DNA from: Microscillaceae bacterium
GTDB taxonomy: Bacteria > Bacteroidota > Bacteroidia > Cytophagales > Microscillaceae
DNA: 11,001 nt
Assembly: GCA_003449595.1 (NCBI GenBank)
Contig: DMHB01000352.1
Span: forward strand, 1 to 11,001
Direction of reading: 5' to 3'
This document shows positions 1 to 5,861 of this stretch, in pieces. The number at the start of each line of letters is the position of its first letter. The stretch's first letter is position 1. The notes under the pieces are model-generated. The model had not been told where the DNA came from. It worked only from the letters and a program-made list of their open reading frames with translations, and ran no database searches. A program made the translations under genes and the position numbers.

Positions 1-9
1 TTGTTTGAG

Positions 10-31
10 CCACAGGTCTGAAGATCTGTGG
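10..31. repeat. 22-base near-perfect palindrome
   Basis: CCACAG at 12-17 pairs with CTGTGG at 26-31, and the middle (GTCTGAAGAT) extends the symmetry with one mismatch. A G-rich tract (TGGTGGGGG) follows. It lies 3' of the minus-strand ATPase gene. On neither strand does a T-run follow the stem, so it is not a typical intrinsic terminator. It may be a REP-like dispersed palindrome or an RNA 3'-end hairpin. The symmetry is seen directly; any function is inference. Confidence 0.45.
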
Positions 32-66
32 TGGTGGGGGCTTACTGTTGTTTGTGTCGATTCATA

Positions 67-1494
67 TCATCTCTGGCTTTCTAATGTGTTTTTTCCAACA
101 TTGTATGCATAAACTGCTGCTGGTAAATATTGTATTTGAATATTGTTAAATTCCTTTATTCCTGATTTGTCAATGGAGGTTACTAATGCCTGCTTTAGTT
201 TATTTTCTTCACAAAAAGAAGCAAGGCTCTTTAATTCATTCGGTGCTTCAAAAAATCGGTTACTCCATTTAATTTCTACAGCCCAATCAGGTCTGTTTGT
301 TTTTCTACTAATATTGACCAGGTCAACTTCTCCATTTTTCCACCTTGCATAGTAGGGAATGAATGAAGTCCGTTGCATCCATTGACTAAATATGGCAGTT
401 TCAACAATTGATCCCATACCGTCAGATTCTGCTGTAAGTGGTGCAAACAATGCACTTCTTAAACTTGGATTCGTAAGATAAATTTTAAAGAAGTTTTCTC
501 GTTGGAAACGTCCTGCTTTTTGGTCAACACGTTTTACTCTATGAACTAAAAATGCAGCTTCTAAGTATGACAAATATTGTTTTAGAGTTTTCTTGCTAAC
601 ACCACTACTTTTGCTTAATTCATCAATGCTACATTCTTGTCCACTATTCCAAGCTATTGTTGTAAAAAGGGAATTTAACTCCTGAACATCCTGTATTCCG
701 TATAGTCCTGGCAAATCTCTAAGCAAAACTTTGTCAACAATGTCGGCTCTCATAAACCTGCTGGGATTACTTTGTATTTCTTGGTTGAATATTACTTCAG
801 GATAACCACCGAAATTCACATAATTTATAAAGTGTTTGTTTAATTCGGAGATGTTTGTAGTTGAAGAAAAAACAGCAATATTCCCTTTCCAATTGATTGT
901 GTCTGCCTTAATTAATGCGCCTAAATTTTTGAGATGAATAAATTCATAGAATGTTAAAGGAGGAAGCATAAAATCAGTAAATCGTCCTGCGCCACTTTCA
1001 TTGCTTTTTAGTTTTAATGCGGCAGCAGCCGAACCACTTGCTATAAATTTTGTATTGTGGTAAACATCAACCAATGTTTTTAAATGGACTTCCCATTCTT
1101 TTAGATATTGAATTTCATCAAAGAATACATACCATCCATTTGAATCGCTATCTCCAGTAGCTTTTTTTGCCATCGTAAATAGCTCGTCAAGTGGTATGTT
1201 ATTATAAATCGGCGTTTCGATTGACGCATACAAAATTTTCTGAGGTGATACACCTTCTGAAATTAGTTGTTGAATAGTGTGATAAAGCATAACCGTCTTT
1301 CCAACACGTCTTGGCCCCATTAAAACAGTCGCTCTGTGAACGGTTGTGTTTTTTACCAAAGGGTAGAACAGATTGAAATACAGTCTGGGCTTGAATGATT
1401 GGTAATATCCATCTAAGCTGCCAGTCGCCCACCAAGGGTTTTCAAACTGAAGTCTTGCTATGATTTGTTCTTCTGAAAAAGGATTTAATGCCAT
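67..1494 (-). CDS. AAA ATPase with DUF4143 C-terminal domain
   Basis: Predicted cytoplasmic P-loop ATPase of the AAA_14/DUF4143 family, widespread accessory proteins of unknown biochemical role. I start it at the ATG at 1494 (475 aa). A longer frame opens at 1524, but a TATATTTG promoter-like element (1503-1510) lies inside the extra ten codons. In the 475-aa numbering, Walker A is GPRRVGKT (60-67), Walker B is YVFFDEIQ (122-129), and a sensor-like ASGSAA follows at 152-157. The family signature GRFTDFMLPPLTFYEF is at 170-185, followed by a winged-helix-like segment around residues 290-320. The C-terminus has a PD-(D/E)XK-like arrangement, with GEVD at 388-391 and AVEIKW at 405-410, typical of DUF4143 proteins. 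All parts look intact and the length is normal. The DNA is clearly AT-richer than the neighbours, suggesting acquisition. Family assignment is solid; function is unknown, with toxin-antitoxin or defence-like roles only speculation. Confidence 0.93.
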   Translation of the reverse strand: MALNPFSEEQIIARLQFENPWWATGSLDGYYQSFKPRLYFNLFYPLVKNTTVHRATVLMGPRRVGKTVMLYHTIQQLISEGVSPQKILYASIETPIYNNIPLDELFTMAKKATGDSDSNGWYVFFDEIQYLKEWEVHLKTLVDVYHNTKFIASGSAAAALKLKSNESGAGRFTDFMLPPLTFYEFIHLKNLGALIKADTINWKGNIAVFSSTTNISELNKHFINYVNFGGYPEVIFNQEIQSNPSRFMRADIVDKVLLRDLPGLYGIQDVQELNSLFTTIAWNSGQECSIDELSKSSGVSKKTLKQYLSYLEAAFLVHRVKRVDQKAGRFQRENFFKIYLTNPSLRSALFAPLTAESDGMGSIVETAIFSQWMQRTSFIPYYARWKNGEVDLVNISRKTNRPDWAVEIKWSNRFFEAPNELKSLASFCEENKLKQALVTSIDKSGIKEFNNIQIQYLPAAVYAYNVGKNTLESQR

Positions 1495-1502
1495 AATGGA
1501 AG

Positions 1503-1540
1503 CAAATATATAAAATAAGGTCAAATAAAAAACCTTATTT
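1503..1540 (-). promoter_or_regulatory. Putative promoter and operator-like inverted repeat of the ATPase gene
   Basis: On the minus strand TATATTTG (1503-1510) matches the Bacteroidota -7 consensus TAnnTTTG and lies eight bases before the ATG at 1494, which would give an almost leaderless message. Just upstream, AAATAAGG (1513-1520) and CCTTATTT (1533-1540) form an 8-bp inverted repeat with a 12-base spacer, covering the region between the -7 and -33 positions. No good -33 element is seen. The pattern would suit a repressor site, but the region is AT-rich and chance is possible. Confidence 0.3.
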
Positions 1541-1663
1541 GCTTAAAAAATATCTTTTAAGTTTTTTTGTATGATTTAAGTGGCTTAAATGACCTCTTCC
1601 GCCATATCAGCTGTTCTTTCACCTTAACACAAGAAAGTATTTCTATCGCTACTCATCCACCTC

Positions 1664-1705
1664 AAAAACCACAAAACCTATCCAATTTTAAAATCAGATA
1701 GGTTT
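1664..1705 (-). terminator. Probable intrinsic terminator of the class II aldolase-family gene
   Basis: AAACCTATC (1674-1682) pairs perfectly with GATAGGTTT (1697-1705) around a 14-base AT-rich loop. Read on the minus strand the stem is followed by TTTTGTGGTTTTT. It begins 23 bases past the stop codon at 1729. The T-run is interrupted by GTGG, so efficiency is uncertain. Confidence 0.55.
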
Positions 1706-1728
1706 GTTTATATCAGAAGCTACAAGCC

Positions 1729-2529
1729 CTACTCAAACAAATCGGGTTGTTCTTTGGTGATTTTTTGATGTAAGGGCTGAAACTGAAACCATCCGGCCAA
1801 GGGATTGCCCAACTCTTGGGATGTTTTTTTAGCCGTAGCGTGGTCAATCAGGGTAGGTTTGTTGCCGGTGGCTTCGGCCAACAGCTGGGCTTGGCAGCTA
1901 CGCTCCATCGTGATAAACCACCAAGCGGCTTCTTCTACGGTTTTGCCAACGGTCAGCAGGCCGTGGTTGCGCAAAATGGCGGCTTTGCGGCTGCCCAAGG
2001 CTTGCGCGATGCGCTTGCCTTCGTCCAATTCATTGACAATGCCCGTGAAGTCGTCAAACACGGCGTGGTCTTCATAAAATGCGCACGCATCTTGGGTAAT
2101 GGGGTCGAGCATACGCCCAAACGAAGCCCAAGCTTTGCCATAAATTGAGTGCGAATGGGCTGCGGCTATCACATCGGGGCGGGCTTGGTGTACCTGCGAA
2201 TGGATGGCAAACGCAGCACGGTTCACCATTTTGTGCTTGCCTTCCACGATTTCGCCGTGGTGGTTGACCAGCACCAAATCAGACACCTTGATATGGCCAA
2301 AATACAAGCCAAAGGGGTTTACCCAAAAGCAGTCTTCACGCTCGGGGTCGCGCACGGTGATGTGGCCTGCTACGCCTTCGTCGAAGCCATACAACGAAAA
2401 AAGCCGAAAGGCTGCCGCTAATTGTTGTTTGCGGTATTGGCGCGTTTCGGCGTGGGTGCTAAACTGAGGCGGGCCTCCCACTTGTGCGGCTACCGATTTT
2501 TGCACTTCACTAAGTTCTTGTGTTTCCAT
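1729..2529 (-). CDS. Class II aldolase/adducin family protein
   Basis: A 266-residue cytoplasmic protein of the zinc-dependent class II aldolase/adducin fold. Zinc-ligand motifs are HSHS (H125, H127) and RNHGLLTVG (H189). Other family marks are AGHITVRDP (54-62), NPFG (71-74), an IHSQVHQARPDV helix (109-120) and DPITQDACAFYEDH (142-155). True L-fuculose/L-ribulose phosphate enzymes carry a catalytic glutamate in the helix before the RPD motif. By alignment by eye this position is alanine (about A106). That is typical of the broad adducin-like branch, so an aldol-cleavage or epimerase reaction should not be assumed, and the substrate is unknown. The first 25 residues are a polar extension. It is a single gene with its own downstream hairpin; the neighbours give no pathway clue. 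Family call firm, specific activity unassigned. Confidence 0.92.
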   Translation of the reverse strand: METQELSEVQKSVAAQVGGPPQFSTHAETRQYRKQQLAAAFRLFSLYGFDEGVAGHITVRDPEREDCFWVNPFGLYFGHIKVSDLVLVNHHGEIVEGKHKMVNRAAFAIHSQVHQARPDVIAAAHSHSIYGKAWASFGRMLDPITQDACAFYEDHAVFDDFTGIVNELDEGKRIAQALGSRKAAILRNHGLLTVGKTVEEAAWWFITMERSCQAQLLAEATGNKPTLIDHATAKKTSQELGNPLAGWFQFQPLHQKITKEQPDLFE

Positions 2530-2681
2530 ATACTTCTTGTTTTGTTTTCTGCTAAAATCTGTATCTATCCAAGAAAATTACAAAATAAACTTGAAAAAAA
2601 AGCAGCCCGAAATTTTTTTTTCCAATTTTGACAAACTGATGAATTATTTTGCCTTTTTCGTGTTAGATACGTTGTTACATA

Positions 2682-3329
2682 GTGGCCTCATACAACCAAT
2701 TCATTTTTTTTGATACTGAAAAGCCTGTTTTTTTGATGGAAACCTTGGATCAAGTTATTTTTACCAAAATATTCAAAATTGCACCTGAGCCTATTTTTAT
2801 TACTAATTTATCAGGTATTTTTTTATTTGTCAATGCATCGATGGCCAAATTGTTAGGTATTGACAACGCCGACGATTTAATAGGCCAAAGTGAGTATGAT
2901 TATTTGCCGGAAGAAAACAAGTATTTCTTAACAGAAAAATTACTCGAAATCAAGCAAAATCCCCATACCATCCAAACCATTCTCAAGAAAATGAAAGCGC
3001 AAGACGGGCGAATCGTCGAGGTAGAATCGGTGGCTACAGGCATTGTCAGCGGCAATCTGATTTACCGGGTGGTTTTTGCCCGCGATATGCACCTGAGGCG
3101 GTCTTTGGAGTACGCACTCGACCTGCGCGAAAAGAACCTACGGCAAATTTCTTACCTCAATTCCCACGTAATTCGCAAACCGGTAGCCACCATCTTAGGA
3201 CTTATCAGCATCATCGATAAGGCAAACTTAGCAGACCCCCACAATGCCGAATTGTTGTCGCTTTTAGAAAAAACAGTACACGAGTTAGATAGCATCATCC
3301 ATCAAATCAACCAAAATACGCAAGCCTAA
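2682..3329 (+). CDS. PAS-domain protein with DHp-like helix, no kinase ATPase domain
   Basis: A 215-residue soluble signalling protein. A PAS domain spans roughly 25-136 (IAPEPIFITNLSGIFLFVNASMAKLLG at its start, DGRIVEVES in the middle, VVFARDMHLRR at its end). A helical segment follows with an H-box-like motif, SHVIRKPVATILGL (161-174), H162 being the equivalent of the phospho-accepting histidine of histidine kinases, then a second helix (186-210). The protein ends there. No N, G1 or G2 boxes of a catalytic ATP-binding domain exist, and the following DNA is a terminator and a convergent gene. It may be a phosphorelay intermediate, a dimerising sensor, or a partner of a kinase elsewhere. The frame begins at a GTG (2682). 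An ATG at 2736 (residue 19) is an equally plausible start and keeps the whole PAS domain. No membrane segment is seen. Confidence 0.85.
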   Translation: MASYNQFIFFDTEKPVFLMETLDQVIFTKIFKIAPEPIFITNLSGIFLFVNASMAKLLGIDNADDLIGQSEYDYLPEENKYFLTEKLLEIKQNPHTIQTILKKMKAQDGRIVEVESVATGIVSGNLIYRVVFARDMHLRRSLEYALDLREKNLRQISYLNSHVIRKPVATILGLISIIDKANLADPHNAELLSLLEKTVHELDSIIHQINQNTQA

Positions 3330-3344
3330 AACAAGTACCTCACA

Positions 3345-3383
3345 AAACAAAAAACCTTCCGATGTAGCCAACAAGGGAAGGTT
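3345..3383 (-). terminator. Intrinsic terminator of kdsA
   Basis: AACCTTCC (3353-3360) pairs with GGAAGGTT (3376-3383) across a 15-base loop. On the minus strand the stem runs straight into TTTTTTGTTTTG, a classic U-tract. It starts 34 bases beyond the kdsA stop. On the plus strand no T-run follows, so it should not terminate the convergent PAS gene efficiently. Confidence 0.8.
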
Positions 3384-3417
3384 CGACAAGGCAAAAAAGG
3401 CTCAAAAAAGGTTCGCC

Positions 3418-4266
3418 TTAATAATTCACCGTTTGAAATTCGTATTTCTTGGTGATTTCATAAATCTCCAACAAAGGCTTCATAAACTCTTCCAAATCGT
3501 TGACACACAACTGACTGGCCGCGTCGCACAAAGCTTTGGCAGGGTCGGGGTGGGTTTCGACGAATACTCCATCTACACCGGCAGCCACTCCGGCACGCGA
3601 AAGTGTAGGCAAAAACTCGCGGGCACCGCCTTTGGCATCCGCGCTCGGAATGCCGTACTTTCGGATGGCGTGGGTAATGTCGAACACCACCGGATAGCCA
3701 ATTTGGTTGAGGTGGTAAAAACTGCGCGGATCAACAATCAAGTCGTTGTAGCCAAATGTATAGCCACGCTCAGTCAGAATGATGTTTTCGTTGCCGGTGC
3801 TCCGGATTTTTTCTACCGGATGCTTCATATTTTCGGGGGCTAAAAACTGCCCGTGTTTCAAATTGACCACCTTGCCGGTTTTAGCCGCAGCCACTACCAA
3901 CGTTGTCTGCATACACAAATAAGCCGGAATTTGGATGATGTCTAACACCTCGCCGGCGGCAGCTGCTTGGTCGGGATAGTGAATATCGGACAAAATCGGA
4001 AATCCAAAATCTTGCTTGATGCGTTGCAAAACCTTGAGCCCTTCGTCCAAACCCGGGCCGTCATAATATTTTACAGAACTGCGGTTATCTTTCTGAAAAG
4101 ATGATTTATAAATCAAGGGGATTTGTAAGCGCTCGGAAACTTCTTTGAGCTTTTCGGCGGTGCGCAGCATAATGCTTTCTTCTTCAATCACACAAGGGCC
4201 TGAAATCAGGAATAGCTTGTCGCTGCCGCAAGAAATATTGCCTACTTGAACTTTTTTGTTGGACAT
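3418..4266 (-). CDS. kdsA: 3-deoxy-8-phosphooctulonate synthase (KdsA), metal-dependent type
   Basis: Condenses phosphoenolpyruvate with D-arabinose 5-phosphate to Kdo 8-phosphate, for the Kdo sugar of lipopolysaccharide. The 282-residue length from the ATG at 4266 matches the family (about 280). The open frame extends 35 codons further, but that part has no family similarity and runs into the divergent gene. Recognisable TIM-barrel motifs are SGPCVIE (22-28), whose C25 marks the metal-dependent class, YKSSFQK (53-59), GPGLDEGLK (70-78), LSDIH (92-96), IQIPAYL (111-117), LTERGYTFGYNDLIVD (164-179), FDITHA (195-200), VETHPDP (236-242) and CDAASQL (247-253). Oddities: the usual CRQTDL is CMQTTL (M119, T122), the usual KKGQF is KHGQF (H138), and KANRSS is KDNRSS (D60). 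In the Aquifex aeolicus enzyme the replaced arginine (R106) contacts substrate from the neighbouring subunit. A paralogous activity is therefore possible, though KdsA is the best call. Confidence 0.88.
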   Translation of the reverse strand: MSNKKVQVGNISCGSDKLFLISGPCVIEEESIMLRTAEKLKEVSERLQIPLIYKSSFQKDNRSSVKYYDGPGLDEGLKVLQRIKQDFGFPILSDIHYPDQAAAAGEVLDIIQIPAYLCMQTTLVVAAAKTGKVVNLKHGQFLAPENMKHPVEKIRSTGNENIILTERGYTFGYNDLIVDPRSFYHLNQIGYPVVFDITHAIRKYGIPSADAKGGAREFLPTLSRAGVAAGVDGVFVETHPDPAKALCDAASQLCVNDLEEFMKPLLEIYEITKKYEFQTVNY

Positions 4267-4271
4267 ACAAC

Positions 4272-4320
4272 TTTGGAATAAAATAGATTTAAAAGAACTT
4301 TGTATCGATAGGCAAATATA
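4272..4320. promoter_or_regulatory. Divergent promoter region between kdsA and the secreted-paralogue pair
   Basis: On the minus strand TATATTTG (4313-4320) fits the Bacteroidota -7 consensus TAnnTTTG and would give kdsA a leader of about 40 bases; no -33 element is evident at the right spacing. On the plus strand TTTG (4272-4275), a 19-base spacer and GAACTTTG (4295-4302, one mismatch to TAnnTTTG) could drive the gene at 4371. The two would overlap, so the units may compete for polymerase. The motifs are seen; their use is inference. Confidence 0.4.
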
Positions 4321-4370
4321 CGAAAACTTATGGGCTAAGGTGCTTTGGCATTCAGCCTCGAACAAAAACA

Positions 4371-5777
4371 ATGGCTACATCAATACAGTGGATCATTTGG
4401 CGTGTGGGCTTGTGGGTGCTTGTGGGCAATGCGTTTTACCCCTTGGCTGCCCAAACCCCCACCGACTACAAAACCTTACAAGCTGAAATCAAAACCTTCA
4501 AGAAAAACCCTTGGCTGTACGACTCGCTCAAGCAGCGGTTAGTGTTTTTGGAAGAAAGCATTTTACAAGAATCGGGCACTAACCAACAGTTGCTACAAGT
4601 AAAAGACCAGCAACAGCGCCTTATCGACTCGCTGCGCAATGTAGTGGCTGCGCAAAACCAGCGCCTACTCGACCAACAGGCGTTTATCCAAACCTTGCAG
4701 CAAGACCTGATTACCCAACAAAATACCCAGCAAATGCTGGAACAGCAGCAACGCCAAGCAGGACTTTGGTATGTGGTTGTGGTGCCGGCTACTCGCCCCG
4801 AAACCCCAAAAACACACCTACTGGCCGACGACAACCGGGCCTTCGAGGCGTTGGCCTTGGGCTATTTCAAAGACCAACCCAGCGCTTGGGCTTACCGCCA
4901 AACCTTGGGCGAAGCCTCCGTTCACCTTTGCAGGGATGGGGCAGCCGTGCAAATCTATGGTGATTGGCGCGATTGGATGGATGTGCCCGACACGACGCTG
5001 GCCGCAATGAAGGCCACCTTAGACAAAGAACACAAAACCAAGGGCACCGAATATTCGCAAGAAGAGCACCGCCAAAAGGGCATTGTACAACGCACCGGGC
5101 GCGCTCGGGGCACCGACCACGAGATTTTCCTGACCGACTTGCTTGCCGGTAACCTCCCTAACCGCTTCGCCCTGTCGCATAGCCTGAGCGAGGTTTTTCA
5201 AAAGGCCGAGTTTCACGATATTGGCGCTGCCATCGACAAACCCGCCGACGAATGGGGCGAAGCCGATGCCCCCATGACCCACGATTTGTACTACAACGTG
5301 GCTGTTAAATTCGGACTGAAAGTAACCGCCCACGACCTCAACGAGCCTGATATGCTGAGCAATGGCGAGCCGATGGATTTTGTAGATCGCTATGAGCGCA
5401 AAGTGGCCGAAGGCAGCAAAAAACCGTATCCTTTTGCGGTACACGCCGTGCCGCTTTTGATTAAATCTTTGGACGATTTGGGCATCAAGCCCGGCACAAC
5501 GCCAATCATTTTGCGCGCTGCCAACTCGATTGATATTTATTATGACAATGCCCAAAAAACAGCCCACTTCAAAGGCATCGCGCAAAGCGCCCAAAACAGG
5601 GCTTTGCTCTATATTTTCAACACACAGATTTTGTACAAACCTGCACAAAGTCTTTGGTTTACCCGATTGGGCACCATCGCAGAGGGGTTTACTACGGAAG
5701 GTAATGTGCCGGTTGACTATTGGCAAAAGCACAAACACGAGCGCAACAACAGCAATGCTTACCGCTTGGATCAATAA
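4371..5777 (+). CDS. Secreted coiled-coil protein with unrecognised conserved C-terminal domain, copy 1
   Basis: I do not recognise this 468-residue protein. It opens with a signal peptide (1-27, hydrophobic core WIIWRVGLWVLVGNAF, cleavage near LAAQ), so it is exported to the periplasm or beyond. Residues about 30-130 are Gln/Leu-rich and strongly coiled-coil-like. A short beta-alpha segment (131-190, WYVVVV, then GYFKDQPSAWAYRQTL, then LCRDG) faintly resembles a SPOR domain, too weakly to assign. From about 222 to 452 lies a domain nearly matched by the next gene: RTGRARGTDHEIF (241-253), AEFHDIGA (279-286), APMTHD (300-305), KFGLKVTAHDLNE (313-325), PMDFVDRY (334-341), LRAANSIDIYYD (381-392), LYIFNTQILYKP (413-424) and EGNVP (443-447). 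Recurrent His/Asp pairs could form an active or metal site, unproven. There are no membrane segments after the signal and no sorting domain. The ATG follows AACAAAAACA. Copy 2 starts 84 bases downstream, probably co-transcribed. Confidence 0.9.
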   Translation: MATSIQWIIWRVGLWVLVGNAFYPLAAQTPTDYKTLQAEIKTFKKNPWLYDSLKQRLVFLEESILQESGTNQQLLQVKDQQQRLIDSLRNVVAAQNQRLLDQQAFIQTLQQDLITQQNTQQMLEQQQRQAGLWYVVVVPATRPETPKTHLLADDNRAFEALALGYFKDQPSAWAYRQTLGEASVHLCRDGAAVQIYGDWRDWMDVPDTTLAAMKATLDKEHKTKGTEYSQEEHRQKGIVQRTGRARGTDHEIFLTDLLAGNLPNRFALSHSLSEVFQKAEFHDIGAAIDKPADEWGEADAPMTHDLYYNVAVKFGLKVTAHDLNEPDMLSNGEPMDFVDRYERKVAEGSKKPYPFAVHAVPLLIKSLDDLGIKPGTTPIILRAANSIDIYYDNAQKTAHFKGIAQSAQNRALLYIFNTQILYKPAQSLWFTRLGTIAEGFTTEGNVPVDYWQKHKHERNNSNAYRLDQ

Positions 5778-5801
5778 ATGAAATTTGAACATTCCGATAA
5801 A

Positions 5802-5854
5802 AGCTAAAACAGATTTTTGCGTTAAGCCTTTGTGTTTCGCTTACTTTTTTAGCT
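5802..5854. repeat. Inverted repeat in the gap between the two paralogues
   Basis: AGCTAAAA (5802-5809) is the exact inverse complement of TTTTAGCT (5847-5854), with 37 bases between. The second arm ends seven bases before the ATG at 5862, so folding in the RNA could affect translation of copy 2. The loop is long and the arms AT-rich, so chance is quite possible. Confidence 0.25.
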
Positions 5855-5861
5855 ATTGTGT

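Noticed and set aside
10..75. tRNA-like look: a CTGAAGA loop as in a Phe anticodon arm and a later GTCGATTC resembling a T-arm
   Set aside because: The five anticodon-stem pairs do not form in the required register, no acceptor stem or proper TTCGA T-loop is present, and the spacing is wrong.
1816..2467. Several plus-strand frames opposite the class II aldolase-family gene
   Set aside because: They are shadows of the minus-strand gene, which has intact conserved motifs throughout.
4267..4371. N-terminal extension of kdsA by 35 codons
   Set aside because: The extension has no KdsA similarity, crosses the putative kdsA promoter and reaches the start of the divergent gene; the 282-residue start fits the family length.
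4861..4944. SPOR domain in the middle of the first secreted paralogue
   Set aside because: Only a GYFKD-like and helix pattern is seen, it is not kept in the second copy, and the similarity is too weak to annotate.
5019..5792. A long 257-codon open frame on the minus strand under the first paralogue
   Set aside because: It is antisense to a clearly coding, paralogue-supported gene, shows no domain or signal, and is explained by the codon usage of the plus-strand gene.
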